From contig WLWS01000003.1 in NCBI GenBank assembly GCA_012103475.1, forward strand, positions 568,676 to 632,675: 64,000 nucleotides of DNA. Direction: 5' to 3'. The stretch comes from Gammaproteobacteria bacterium. Its GTDB lineage: Bacteria > Pseudomonadota > Gammaproteobacteria > Eutrophobiales > Eutrophobiaceae. Positions 32,164 to 40,370 of this stretch are shown piece after piece (within the stretch, counting starts at the first letter, position 1; each line of letters starts with the position of its first letter). Both the position numbers and the translations under genes were made by a program. Below the pieces are notes generated by a model, which was given only the letters and a program-made list of their open reading frames with translations, ran no database searches and was not told the origin of the DNA.

Positions 32164-32388
32164 TTAGATCTCTCCATGCTCTTCTTCCTTCAACAATCCT
32201 TTCTTTTTGAAATACCATCGCGGCCCACGAATGGTGATCGTTTCTTTGTGCTTTATTTTTTCCAGTTCGCCATCAACCTCAATCATGGACAACGGCAGCC
32301 AACAATTGAAAAAGAGCGGTGTTCTGAAACAGATAGCCGAGGATGTGTCATGCAAGTATTCCGCTTGAATGGAAACTAAACCCGCCAT
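32164..32388 (-). CDS. Hypothetical small phage protein
   Basis: 74 residues: LFFNCWLPLSMIEVDGELEKIKHKETITIRG in the middle, then a Lys/Glu-rich tail. It fits tightly between two genes (2-base gaps). No family recognised. Confidence 0.45.
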   Translation of the reverse strand: MAGLVSIQAEYLHDTSSAICFRTPLFFNCWLPLSMIEVDGELEKIKHKETITIRGPRWYFKKKGLLKEEEHGEI

Positions 32389-32390
32389 CG

Positions 32391-32834
32391 CTATACATCC
32401 TCACACCAGAGATCGTGATTGTTTCGTCTGTACTCTCGAGCATGACCATTACTCAGCAACAATGTGCCCAGGTCTACGCCGTTAGCCATTAAGCCGCCAA
32501 CCACGCGGCCAGCAAATGATCCAATCTCAATGTCGTATACCATCACGGACTCGACGTTCTGATACGCAACCGCTAGGAATTCTTTAGTGAACTGCATCGC
32601 CGCCAGTCCGAGCTCTTTTTCGCATGCGGATTTTGTTCGCTTCTCGGGTGTGTCAACACCTTTAATTCGCAAAGCTGTACGCACTAATTGTTGCGGCCAA
32701 ACCATGACATCGATAATCACTGTGTCGCCGTCGATGACGCTGACCACATTCGCATCATAGGGGCCATAGGTTCTAGCGATGACATTGGTTGTCGTTAGTA
32801 ATATAAAAAGGGCGATGATAATTTTTCGAGTCAT
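32391..32834 (-). CDS. Secreted thermonuclease-like (SNase) protein
   Basis: 147 residues. A signal peptide (KIIIALFILLTTTNVIA) is followed by the SNase fold: VVSVIDGDTVIIDV, LRIKGVDTPEKR with the conserved Asp, FAGRVVGGLMANGVDLGTLLLSNGHARE with the catalytic Arg. Two Cys near residues 70 and 144 might form a disulfide. It should cleave DNA or RNA in the periplasm. In a phage middle operon it may degrade incoming DNA or host nucleic acid; that use is a guess. Confidence 0.88.
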   Translation of the reverse strand: MTRKIIIALFILLTTTNVIARTYGPYDANVVSVIDGDTVIIDVMVWPQQLVRTALRIKGVDTPEKRTKSACEKELGLAAMQFTKEFLAVAYQNVESVMVYDIEIGSFAGRVVGGLMANGVDLGTLLLSNGHAREYRRNNHDLWCEDV

Positions 32835-32851
32835 GTGAGCTCTCCTGTGAG

Positions 32852-33055
32852 TTATGCGAGTTTCATTAATTCAAGGTGCCAGAGCGGCACGCGGATCGGA
32901 ACGATGTCGCCGGTGCTGATGCTGTTAAAGTCTTGAAGCAATTCGATAGCGGCCACGCGTAGGAATCCGGTTTTGTTTTTTACCTGAACGTGCAGCGACA
33001 CGGTATTCTTGTGCAGGATGGTCGCCTGGATATGACGGATGATTTCTTTACTCAC
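32852..33055 (-). CDS. Hypothetical small phage protein (32852)
   Basis: 67 residues, beta-rich (ATILHKNTVSLHVQVKNKTGFLRVAAIELL). It overlaps the upstream gene by 8 bases. No family recognised. Confidence 0.5.
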   Translation of the reverse strand: MSKEIIRHIQATILHKNTVSLHVQVKNKTGFLRVAAIELLQDFNSISTGDIVPIRVPLWHLELMKLA

Positions 33056-33287
33056 TGTCCGCCTCCTGTTGTTCAGCGGCTTCGGCTTTCGCTCGGTTAC
33101 GTTCGTACTGATTCATTACGATCATTTTGTGTTTTAGTGCGACTTCAGAATTCAGCCCCTGCAGAATGATGTTCTTCGCAAACTCAGCGGTGCGCCTTTC
33201 CACTTCGTCATTAACATCCATGCCTGCAACAAGCTCATCCAGGAATGCCACGAGAGTGGGTTCGTTGAACGTCCACATCCTATTCAT
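33048..33287 (-). CDS. Hypothetical small phage protein (33048)
   Basis: 79 residues, helical, acidic (FLDELVAGMDVNDEVERRTAEFAKN then NQYERNRAKAEAAEQQEADSE). It overlaps the DUF3164 gene by 4 bases. Not recognised. Confidence 0.5.
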   Translation of the reverse strand: MNRMWTFNEPTLVAFLDELVAGMDVNDEVERRTAEFAKNIILQGLNSEVALKHKMIVMNQYERNRAKAEAAEQQEADSE

Positions 33288-33826
33288 GAGATGGCCTCCA
33301 CTGCGAATTCATCGTCGTGCATCACCATGTCAATTAGCTCATCAATTTCTGTCGCAACTTCGTCGCAGACCAGTACATCACCAGCACCAACGACACGCAC
33401 ACCAAGTTTCTTTAATTCGTTGGCAGACAATTTTTCAAGGCCCGTTCTAACTGGTTTGGTTTTGGTTTTGACCAGTGCTCCAACTTCATCGTGATAGTTC
33501 TTTTTAATGCGCTCACACACTTTGTCGTCATCGTCCCACTCCAGCTTGCCTTTCTTCTTTCGAAAACCACATTTGATGCCGTGTAAAACCTGCGTTTTAG
33601 GTTTTTCAAATAACTGCCTGTTGGCATTAATCGCTTCTTTAAGAATTAGTTTAGAATTCGCTGCCTCGGATAGAGCCGCTTGAATCTTCTTAAGGTGCTT
33701 GCGACGTGTAGCTTTTTGTTCCTCGTGCATCACTGCAACGACATCGGCTAAATCTTGCCTACATTCTGAATAATGGCACGCCAGCATATCGAGACTATGA
33801 ATGCTCATCTTTACTGTGTCCGTCAT
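33284..33826 (-). CDS. DUF3164 family protein of transposable phages
   Basis: 180 residues. HGIKCGFRKKKGKLEWDDDDKVCERIKKNYHD-type block near residue 83 is diagnostic of DUF3164, as are TRTGLEKLSANELKKLGVRV and the C-terminal acidic helix (ATEIDELIDMVMHDDE). The N-terminal half is a long coiled coil. It is conserved in the middle region of Mu-like phages, but its role is unknown. Confidence 0.88.
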   Translation of the reverse strand: MTDTVKMSIHSLDMLACHYSECRQDLADVVAVMHEEQKATRRKHLKKIQAALSEAANSKLILKEAINANRQLFEKPKTQVLHGIKCGFRKKKGKLEWDDDDKVCERIKKNYHDEVGALVKTKTKPVRTGLEKLSANELKKLGVRVVGAGDVLVCDEVATEIDELIDMVMHDDEFAVEAIS

Positions 33827-34011
33827 GAGTTACTCCAAGTGATGTTGATGTCTTGATCAGGGTTTTCTACTGCGGTTATGTTTTTGATGGCAAGGTGCAT
33901 TGCGTGCCTGTTTCGATTGGTGCGGGCCATGCCTTGCGAGTCCAGCATTTCATCCACGTTGTAGTGAATCACGTCGGCGCCTCTATATACTCCTTCCGCT
34001 ATTTGAATCAT
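33823..34011 (-). CDS. Hypothetical small phage protein (33823)
   Basis: 62 residues (YRGADVIHYNVDEMLDSQG, MHLAIKNITAVENP). It overlaps the DUF3164 gene start by 4 bases. Not recognised. Confidence 0.45.
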   Translation of the reverse strand: MIQIAEGVYRGADVIHYNVDEMLDSQGMARTNRNRHAMHLAIKNITAVENPDQDINITWSNS

Positions 34012-34021
34012 GTCAGTACTC

Positions 34022-34375
34022 CTATACGTTGATTCTTAATTGGCCAGCCAGATCCGGAAGTGACAACTTCTTCATGGCGGCGATCTGTTTAATACTGGTG
34101 ATTGACCGCTTGAATAAATATGTGCAGGTCTCCTCCAGTTCCTCGACGCTCTCTGCAATGTAATAGCCATCACGTGGGTGCCCACAGATGTGTTGGCCTT
34201 CCTGTCGAAGCGATTCAATTATTTGTCGCAATCGGCGCAAATCGCTTGGCCTCGTTTCGTGCAGGATGGCCTTTACCAGTTGCTCGGCGGTGATGCCGTA
34301 GCGCTTGCCGTGGTGCCAATGCAGTTCGGCCAACACCGTCTGCTTGGTCAATACAGGTTTTCCGCTAACGTGCAT
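34022..34375 (-). CDS. Winged-helix protein of the phage middle region
   Basis: About 117 residues from ATG 34375; the frame stays open further upstream but would lie within the zinc-finger gene. LTKQTVLAELHWHHGKRYGITAEQLVKAIL and DLRRLRQIIESLRQEGQHICGHPRDGYYIA form a winged helix with the G-Y-Y wing; the rest (TYLFKRSITSIKQIAAMKKLSLPDLAGQLR) is a conserved tail. Homologous-looking proteins are frequent in transposable phages. It may act in replication control. Confidence 0.65.
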   Translation of the reverse strand: MHVSGKPVLTKQTVLAELHWHHGKRYGITAEQLVKAILHETRPSDLRRLRQIIESLRQEGQHICGHPRDGYYIAESVEELEETCTYLFKRSITSIKQIAAMKKLSLPDLAGQLRINV

Positions 34376-34556
34376 CAGCTGGTGGCATCCATTTGAATTG
34401 TTGCCCAGGTACATGTGTCTCGGATTTTTCCTTGCACGGTGGGCAAAGCCCATCCACCAGGTGATGATCAGTGACGCCGCATAGCTCACACGTGCCGATT
34501 GTTCCACGCGGAACGGATTCTACGTTTGGTGTACTGTTTTCCATTTGATTTGACAC
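34365..34556 (-). CDS. Small four-cysteine zinc-binding-type protein
   Basis: 63 residues. CELCGVTDHHLVDGLCPPC gives two C-x2-C pairs at standard spacing. The ends are polar and disordered-looking. It overlaps both neighbours. Unknown function. Confidence 0.55.
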   Translation of the reverse strand: MSNQMENSTPNVESVPRGTIGTCELCGVTDHHLVDGLCPPCKEKSETHVPGQQFKWMPPADAR

Positions 34557-34795
34557 CTCTCTATGACTGCAACGTGATAATGAATTTCAACTGTTTGTTT
34601 CGAAAATTTTCTGAAGACTTTGCCACTCAGTAGATTGTCAACGTTCTCCTCAATCCATATTTCAACCACATCGGCCTCAATCAACACGCGTGTGTACGAC
34701 AACATGAACCGATCAAGTTCGTTTAGCGCACGCTGTGCCCTTGCCATGCGCAAACTGATTTCATCAGCGGTATCGATTGTGGTGGTTTCGTTCAT
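34520..34795 (-). CDS. Hypothetical phage protein (34520)
   Basis: 91 residues from ATG 34795, which overlaps the stop of the preceding gene as ATGA. SLRMARAQRALNELDRFMLS and ADVVEIWIEENVDNLLSGK are helical. The C-terminal end is basic. No family recognised. Confidence 0.5.
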   Translation of the reverse strand: MNETTTIDTADEISLRMARAQRALNELDRFMLSYTRVLIEADVVEIWIEENVDNLLSGKVFRKFSKQTVEIHYHVAVIERCQIKWKTVHQT

Positions 34796-35112
34796 TGAGT
34801 CAGCTTCGCGTTCACACATCCGTTATGGCAGGCTTTATAAAGCTGCACGCGCTGTCGATTCGTTGCGTTGAATTCCAGCCCCTGATTGTGCATGCATTCG
34901 TTTTTACGAATTTCTCCCAGCACCGGACAGTTCACCATGTGATTCATGAGCTCACCTTCCAACAGCTTTTTAATGCGGCTTAAATTGCCGTTGTACTTGC
35001 CTTTAATCACCTGATTGACGACGGTCGTTGAAACACCGAGTCGAGCGGCGACTTTGCTTTGTGAGGTGCGCTTGCACTCACCTGACAACACATCAATCCA
35101 TTCTTCGCTCAT
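34792..35112 (-). CDS. Cro-type HTH protein with a C-terminal Cys cluster
   Basis: 106 residues. TSQSKVAARLGVSTTVVNQVIKGKYNGN at residue 16 is a good helix-turn-helix. The C-terminal part has CPVLGEIRKNECMHNQ and CHNGC, a possible metal site. The pattern occurs in transposable phages after gene B. It overlaps its neighbours by 4 bases on both sides. It may be a regulator of middle genes. Confidence 0.75.
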   Translation of the reverse strand: MSEEWIDVLSGECKRTSQSKVAARLGVSTTVVNQVIKGKYNGNLSRIKKLLEGELMNHMVNCPVLGEIRKNECMHNQGLEFNATNRQRVQLYKACHNGCVNAKLTQ

Positions 35113-35717
35113 AGCTCTGGCCTCCAGACGACTTTACCTAGATTCGGATCAAACACCTGCTTGATTCTCTGAACCATCGGCGACTGTGGGCCGGTATTCT
35201 TTGAAGGAAGAAATCGATATCGCGCTTGTGTACCTGGTCGTGACTTGGCAACCAGCACGATGTATTTCGCTTTGAATAGATGCTTAATGTAATCCTTGGC
35301 GTCGAGTTCCTTCACTTCGCACTCTTCGGTGGTGGCGCTCATCGCCAGCTCGCGAGGAGTAAACTCTTTCATAATTTTCATCGTCCGCCACATGTTTGTC
35401 CTCGACTGACCTTGCGTGACGGACTTACCTTCTTTGGTCACACGCGGCGCCTCAAGGCCGATATCGTTAATGAGCTCCCATTCAATTGCCTGCCATTTAC
35501 CGACCAGATTTCTCTCTTTTGTTTGGCCATGCTGCTTCAGGTATTTGGCATTAGTCAGACCGAGCAGATAAGTGTGAATGGTGCGAGGGTTGATGCGTGT
35601 TGCATCCTCCAGATCCATTAATTTGAACCGCTTGAGTTTACGGATGGTTTTCCAGATTGTTTTCCGCTCTGCCGGAAAACGATCTGCGACAACTTGATCG
35701 ACGCGTTTACGGGTCAT
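35109..35717 (-). CDS. Winged-helix protein downstream of B
   Basis: 202 residues. IWKTIRKLKRFKLMDLEDATRINPRTIHTYLLGLTNAKYL is a winged helix at the N-terminus; NMWRTMKIMKEFTPRELAMSA suggests a second at about residue 108. It begins one base after gene B ends. A partner for transposition or replication is plausible; not recognised as a named family. Confidence 0.65.
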   Translation of the reverse strand: MTRKRVDQVVADRFPAERKTIWKTIRKLKRFKLMDLEDATRINPRTIHTYLLGLTNAKYLKQHGQTKERNLVGKWQAIEWELINDIGLEAPRVTKEGKSVTQGQSRTNMWRTMKIMKEFTPRELAMSATTEECEVKELDAKDYIKHLFKAKYIVLVAKSRPGTQARYRFLPSKNTGPQSPMVQRIKQVFDPNLGKVVWRPEL

Positions 35718-36449
35718 TTATGTTCTCCGTGGCGCGGCGTCGCCGGTGAACAAATCCCGATCAGCCCATTCCTTAAGCCCCATCTTTTTCTTCCCCATGC
35801 CAACGGCTTCTTCTTCAACACGGGCAAGGTTGACGCAGATACGTCTGACCGAGGAGTTGGATTTCTCGTGTATCAGCTCGACCAGCTCATCGTCGACCTG
35901 AACGTCCTTGCAATAAAAGTTTCGCAATACCTTTGCATCCTGAATCGTCGGTGCTTGAACCGACACCCAATCGAGCATACGACCGTGAAAGCGTTCCCAT
36001 TGCTTGAGCTTGGTGGGCACTGTCTCCTCACCAATCAGCAAGATGGCGGCGCCGGAGCTCTCATAAATGTCGCGTATAATTTCCACAGCCTTTTTCTCTA
36101 CAAAGTGATCGATTTCATCAACAATCAGTGGTCGGCCCGATAACGCGAGTTGCTCGGCTATCTGGCTAATCTTCTGATGTATCTGTTTACCTGGTTCGCT
36201 AATACCCATTTCCGTCAGCACCGCATCGAGGAATGCACCGCGTGTCCAGGCACTTTTTAATTCAACGTAGTAAGCGTTTTTCTTATTCGCCGCGTACGTT
36301 GCGCCGAAGGTTTTGCCCCATCCTGCAGGGCCGTATGCCGTGACCATGCCTGGTAGATGCGATGGTCGATTCATAGCTCTCTCGAGCGCGGCATAAATAA
36401 GCGACACGTTTTGAAGTGGCGCGATAGTGGCGATGCCTGTAGTATTCAT
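35718..36449 (-). CDS. B: Transposition ATPase, MuB-like (AAA+)
   Basis: 243 residues. Walker A is YGPAGWGKTF near residue 39; Walker B is RPLIVDEIDH near residue 107; LLIGEETVP is the sensor region. MuB binds target DNA and presents it to the transposase, giving target immunity. It is shorter than MuB (312), lacking the N-terminal HTH, as in other B-type ATPases of transposable phages. It lies just after transposase A. Confidence 0.92.
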   Translation of the reverse strand: MNTTGIATIAPLQNVSLIYAALERAMNRPSHLPGMVTAYGPAGWGKTFGATYAANKKNAYYVELKSAWTRGAFLDAVLTEMGISEPGKQIHQKISQIAEQLALSGRPLIVDEIDHFVEKKAVEIIRDIYESSGAAILLIGEETVPTKLKQWERFHGRMLDWVSVQAPTIQDAKVLRNFYCKDVQVDDELVELIHEKSNSSVRRICVNLARVEEEAVGMGKKKMGLKEWADRDLFTGDAAPRRT

Positions 36450-36484
36450 AGTTGCTCCTCAGTGAGTATTGGTGTTTTAAGTTG

Positions 36485-36512
36485 AAGGCCCGCTCCAACG
36501 GGCCTTTTTTTA
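36485..36512 (+). terminator. Intrinsic terminator between A and B, facing the plus strand
   Basis: AAGGCCCG-CTCCAA-CGGGCCTT is followed by TTTTTT on the plus strand, a textbook intrinsic terminator. It points against the A-B operon; read on the minus strand the stem is not followed by T. It should stop antisense transcription into gene A, and could weakly attenuate the minus-strand message through its stem. Confidence 0.75.
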
Positions 36513-38693
36513 TTAATTCGCTTTAACTGCTAAATCCTCCTCCACTTCTAAATTTGCTTTGTAAAAACGGCTGCTTGTCCATGCGACATGAAAGCTCAAT
36601 TCATCCTCGGTTAAGATCTCGCCTGCAGACTGCCGTTCGTTAAGGGCCAGCCAGGCACGATGCTTTTCAGGATCGCTTTGTGGAATGGTGAATACGTTGT
36701 CGAGCTCACCGGATTGCATTTGTTCAAATATGACCTGTTCCCGTTCGCTCATCTGGCGAGGCTTTGGCTGCTCTCGACTGGTAATAGGCTTGAAGGGCCG
36801 GACGACTTTGGATTCGGGGATGTCTGTTTTTTCTGATGAAGGCAGCAGTCCGGCTACGGCAACCGCGTCCATCTTCGTTTGCGCTTGCGAGGCCGTTTTG
36901 GTGGCCCGCATGAATTGCTTGCGTGCTCGGCTGTGTTCTCTCGCAGCCTGAGTGTCACCGAAACCGGCATCGTCAATACATACACCACGATCAATAAATT
37001 GCCCATCCAATGTGTAGATAAAAACATCGTTATGGAGTTTTTGCGGATCGAATCTAATAACGACCTTCTTACCAACATGCTCATAGAGTCCTGGTGATTT
37101 ATAACGATTGCGACCAACTCCGACCGAGCTTCCGGCATCCAGCGTGACCGTACCTTCTCTTTGTACAGTGATGGCCTCAGCACTTAACAGCCAGAGCGCG
37201 CGTTGTTGCTCGGTTGCCTTTCGGATCGGGGCGCGCTCATAAGAATCGGCGAACACCTGATCAAAGGATTTTTGACCGGCAGCCATCTCGGTGCGACGTT
37301 TGTCTTGCGCGTTCCATTCAATGATTTCCTGCTCAACAATGGCAATGAAATCTTCCAGTGGTACCGCATGGCTGCCATAGTTCTCTGGTTTCGCGGTTGT
37401 GTTGTGACCTGTGTAAGCGCCGACAAAAGCAGGATGCTTATCAATCACCTCGCCTATACCGCCCACACCGAATGCACGTTCAATGGGTTTCGCCTGGCCA
37501 TGTCCGCGACCGTTATATACCGATGTCCAGTGCACCTTGACGCCAAGCGTTGGAAATAAGCCAAGCGGATCATCTTCTTTCACTTTAAAGCGATATCGAT
37601 TCGGTACACCGCCAGTCATCCATTTATTTGCAGCTGCTCGGGTATTATCGATAGTGGCGTCTTCTGGTATGCCGTAAGTCTCAACCAGATCACCAAATGA
37701 CAAACGAATCGAATCGGTATTCTCTGTGATGTCTATCCGATAACTTAGAATTTTTCGGCTGTATATGTCTTGCCAGAACCATGTCTTCGGTCGGTCAATG
37801 GAACCGTCCGGCCATTTCACAAATACATTGTGTTGATAGCCGTCGCCGTTGATCCATTCGAGTGCGTGCAGTTCTCTGACCGTTCGTTGCTGTGAAGGGT
37901 AAAGCCGCATCAAGGCTTGTTCCCCTTCTCGTTTTAAGATGACTATTGTCGTTGGGATGTCACGCTTGATGCGGCGTAGGAGTGTATCGACTGACGGCAC
38001 CGTCCAGTTCTGCTCTACTGCAGCACGTTTTAACCGTCTATAACACGCATTTGCAGTGGGTTTTTCGAGGCGTAAATAATCCGCTTTGAAGAATTCCCAG
38101 GCATCCAGATCACATTCAGAAATTGCCTGGCGACCGACGTATCCAGGAACCAGCGCAGCCAGCCAATCAGTACGATCATATTGTTCAATTCTTTCAAACC
38201 ATCTATCCCTTAATGTCATGAAATGGACTTCGGCTTGAGCAGCTGCAGCTTTCCATGACTTGGTTGCAGGCGTGCCGTTTTCCATCATGGTTAAAGCGGC
38301 GTTAATGGCGATCAGTTTTTTCTCTGCAGCGGCTTTTTGCTTGTTGGATTTTCGAGCGTAGTTTTCCCATAACGATTCCTTGTCGTAATAAAAAGAAACT
38401 CCCTCATCATCTTGGTGTTGTGTAGCGGTTCTAGTCGCTTCATCTGATGAGGGAGTTGGTAGTGCCGCATCACTATGGGAGGAGGTCTGCGGCGTTGAGT
38501 AACCGTTAATAATTAGAAGATGTGCTTGGGTTTCTTGCGGTAAAGATGAGATATGAAATTCGAATCCTTTACCTTTTAATCGTTTCCTTGATAACCACGA
38601 TTCACTATCGGCTCGAGACCTAATTCGCCTAGCAGTAGAGGGTAGTTTCGGTAGACCAGATAACTGATCTGCTGTGTACCATTCAATTCCCAT
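36513..38693 (-). CDS. A: DDE transposase, MuA-like
   Basis: 726 residues (MuA 663). The N-terminus (GIEWYTADQLSGLPKLPSTARRI) is the MuA DNA-binding Ibeta-type domain. In the catalytic domain the DDE residues are the Asp in EWINGDGYQHN (about residue 279), the Asp in EDATIDNTRAAA (about 346) and the Glu in AKPIERAFG (about 404). A C-terminal helical tail interacts with B. It cuts and joins the phage ends at 1003 and 41217. No lesion is seen. Confidence 0.95.
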   Translation of the reverse strand: MGIEWYTADQLSGLPKLPSTARRIRSRADSESWLSRKRLKGKGFEFHISSLPQETQAHLLIINGYSTPQTSSHSDAALPTPSSDEATRTATQHQDDEGVSFYYDKESLWENYARKSNKQKAAAEKKLIAINAALTMMENGTPATKSWKAAAAQAEVHFMTLRDRWFERIEQYDRTDWLAALVPGYVGRQAISECDLDAWEFFKADYLRLEKPTANACYRRLKRAAVEQNWTVPSVDTLLRRIKRDIPTTIVILKREGEQALMRLYPSQQRTVRELHALEWINGDGYQHNVFVKWPDGSIDRPKTWFWQDIYSRKILSYRIDITENTDSIRLSFGDLVETYGIPEDATIDNTRAAANKWMTGGVPNRYRFKVKEDDPLGLFPTLGVKVHWTSVYNGRGHGQAKPIERAFGVGGIGEVIDKHPAFVGAYTGHNTTAKPENYGSHAVPLEDFIAIVEQEIIEWNAQDKRRTEMAAGQKSFDQVFADSYERAPIRKATEQQRALWLLSAEAITVQREGTVTLDAGSSVGVGRNRYKSPGLYEHVGKKVVIRFDPQKLHNDVFIYTLDGQFIDRGVCIDDAGFGDTQAAREHSRARKQFMRATKTASQAQTKMDAVAVAGLLPSSEKTDIPESKVVRPFKPITSREQPKPRQMSEREQVIFEQMQSGELDNVFTIPQSDPEKHRAWLALNERQSAGEILTEDELSFHVAWTSSRFYKANLEVEEDLAVKAN

Positions 38694-39141
38694 TAATAGC
38701 CCCGTTTTTTAGTTTTTTTGTGAGCGATTTTATTTTGGTATCAGCCTGTTGTTTTTGTAGCTGATAGCGTCCGATTTCAGCTTCGACGGTTTGCCGACCG
38801 AACAAGGCCTGACCGCCGACGCGTTTTGCGAAATAACTTGAAAGAAGGTGGTTGCCAGTCACTTGCTCAAGGACGATGGCAAGGTAAAACGGAATATTAA
38901 AATTCTCTCTCGACTCCGCTGTGTAACCGTCCAGCATGCTTTTTGTGATGTCCTTGCCAGCCAGCTGACTCATCTTAGCGGCGAGCTCATGGCGATCGCC
39001 TGGATGCTCTTTCAATATCTGAGCAACTAGCCCGCTGATTTCGCAGCCGAGGCCGGACAAGGCACCAGGTATTTTTTCCAATTCAATATCGGGTGCAGAG
39101 GCGAAAAGGTCGGTGGTGAGTGTGTCGGTTTTTTTAGCCAT
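38683..39141 (-). CDS. Early protein upstream of transposase A
   Basis: 152 residues. HELAAKMSQLAGKDITKSMLDGYTAESRENFNIPFYLAIVLEQVTG is a block seen in early-region proteins of several phage types and looks like a HTH with a long following helix; the C-terminal end is a basic coiled coil (QLQKQQADTKIKSLTKKLK). It overlaps the transposase start by 11 bases. A role in transposition control is likely but unproven. Confidence 0.7.
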   Translation of the reverse strand: MAKKTDTLTTDLFASAPDIELEKIPGALSGLGCEISGLVAQILKEHPGDRHELAAKMSQLAGKDITKSMLDGYTAESRENFNIPFYLAIVLEQVTGNHLLSSYFAKRVGGQALFGRQTVEAEIGRYQLQKQQADTKIKSLTKKLKNGAINGN

Positions 39142-39162
39142 ATCTATTCACCCACCTGCTAT

Positions 39163-39462
39163 TTATATTGCGCCCTGATGATTGGCTGATACACTTTGTA
39201 TGGCGTGCTTTGGTGCGCGGGTTCCGTCGCTGTTGTAGCGGGATGGCCAGATTTCTTTTGGGTGAACATCGAGCACGTTTGCGATAATGCGTTCGGCTTT
39301 TAACCAGCGCCTGCAAAGGCACTGTTTTAAAGAATCGTCGGCATATCCATGATGGCTAGAGAGCTTGCGAAGTGACCAACCGACGCTGTTCAATCGGTAT
39401 ATAATGTATGGGTTTGACCAGTCCTTTGTGGCTGGTTTTTTTGCGATATCTATATTAACCAT
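39163..39462 (-). CDS. ner: Ner-like regulator
   Basis: 99 residues. DWSNPYIIYRLNSVGWSLRKLSSHHGY followed by CRRWLKAERIIANVLDVHPKEIWPSRY is the Ner/Nlp signature with its HTH and the WPSRY end. In Mu, Ner turns down the early and repressor promoters. It is the first gene of the minus-strand early operon, divergent from the repressor. Confidence 0.93.
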   Translation of the reverse strand: MVNIDIAKKPATKDWSNPYIIYRLNSVGWSLRKLSSHHGYADDSLKQCLCRRWLKAERIIANVLDVHPKEIWPSRYNSDGTRAPKHAIQSVSANHQGAI

Positions 39463-39474
39463 AGGATATATATA

Positions 39475-39490
39475 GCGTAATTATTTACGC
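39475..39490. promoter_or_regulatory. Palindromic operator between ner and the repressor gene
   Basis: GCGTAA-TTAT-TTACGC is a perfect 6+6 palindrome in the 77-base divergent region. A related half-site (ATTACGCG) lies at about 39508-39515. This is where early-operator sites for the c repressor and Ner are expected. The TATATATAG just beside it may be the -10 of the early promoter. Confidence 0.6.
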
Positions 39491-39539
39491 ATAGCAAATG
39501 AAATATTACGCGTTCGATTCTTTAATGCGCAATTAATTA

Positions 39540-40079
39540 ATGACTACTAACAAAATACAAGATAAAACAGCGGTTTACCGAGAAACGGACGTAGATATTG
39601 AGAAAGGGACGCAACGTCCGATTCTCGAGAGTCGAATCGGACGTTTTTCGGAGCGACTGCGAGATGCTATTGGATCTGAATCTATAAGAGGGTTCGCCAA
39701 TCAGATCGGCGTTGTTGAAGGAACATTGCGAAACTGGCTGAAAGAAGGGGGTTCGTACCCAGACGCCAAAGCCCTGGCTAATATTCACTTAGCTACTGAC
39801 GTTTCTCTCGATTGGCTTATTCTAGGTGACGATGCTGTAAATGAGGCGGATAACAAGATTGATATGTCTTTGCTTCACGCTGTGCTATCAACGCTCGATC
39901 AGGAATTAAAAGCCGTTAATATCGATATGCCTGCAGATAAACGCCTGAAATTCGCTGCTGCTGCCTATGGAGACGCGGTAGAAAGCTCCGACGATCCTAG
40001 TGAACAAATGAAATTAATAGAGTACGGCTGTAAGCTGAATGCTCAACTATTATTTGAGAAGAGTAAGGAGTCGGAGTGA
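39540..40079 (+). CDS. c-type repressor with N-terminal HTH
   Basis: 179 residues on plus. The HTH lies near residues 35-70 (RFSERLRDAIGSESIRGFANQIGVVEGTLRNWLKEG), followed by YPDAKALANIHLATDVSLDWLILGD, a typical CI-like block. The C-terminal part is helical. There is no S24 peptidase domain, so it is not cleaved like LexA. It faces away from ner and A and should keep the lysogen silent. Confidence 0.85.
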   Translation: MTTNKIQDKTAVYRETDVDIEKGTQRPILESRIGRFSERLRDAIGSESIRGFANQIGVVEGTLRNWLKEGGSYPDAKALANIHLATDVSLDWLILGDDAVNEADNKIDMSLLHAVLSTLDQELKAVNIDMPADKRLKFAAAAYGDAVESSDDPSEQMKLIEYGCKLNAQLLFEKSKESE

Positions 40080-40150
40080 TAATTGATTCTGATCAGCCTC
40101 AGTACTCATAGAACCACTTACTTGAAGTCTTAGTAGCAATTCAGTTAACC

Positions 40151-40216
40151 CTTCTTCCGACCAGTTGCGACACATCCGCGGCATTCGATAAGCCAGCCCT
40201 TTTCTGTCAGTTTGTC
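40151..40216 (-). CDS. Possible 21-residue peptide with strong ribosome site
   Basis: On minus, AAGGAGGAG lies 5-6 bases before a CTG codon that opens TEKGWLIECRGCVATGRKKG and a stop. The CRGC pair resembles small zinc peptides. The CTG start is rare, and a frame with ATG at 40232 overlaps in another phase. It may be a leader or nothing. It lies between repressor and HTH-receiver genes. Confidence 0.2.
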
Positions 40217-40274
40217 TCCTCCTTGAGTCCATATATAAACGCTAAATTACATTCAAGCGTTAATCAATAGCTCG

Positions 40275-40304
40275 GCTAACATTCGCACCCATGCGAATGT
40301 TAGC
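40275..40304 (+). promoter_or_regulatory. Operator-like palindrome 1 upstream of the HTH-receiver gene
   Basis: GCTAACATTCGCA-CCCA-TGCGAATGTTAGC is a perfect 13-bp inverted repeat. Its core ATTCGCACCCATGCGA recurs at 40355-40370. This doubled palindrome strongly suggests binding of a dimeric HTH protein, probably the gene's own product. Confidence 0.7.
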
Positions 40305-40354
40305 CTTAAGTATTTAATTTTACAGCCGAAAACACTGTAAATAATAAAAATAGG

Positions 40355-40370
40355 ATTCGCACCCATGCGA
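40355..40370 (+). promoter_or_regulatory. Operator-like palindrome 2, covering the start codon
   Basis: ATTCGCACCCATGCGA matches the core of the first palindrome; the ATG inside it (40365) is the start codon of the HTH-receiver gene, and TTAGC follows downstream as in copy 1. Binding here would block transcription or translation start directly. Confidence 0.65.
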
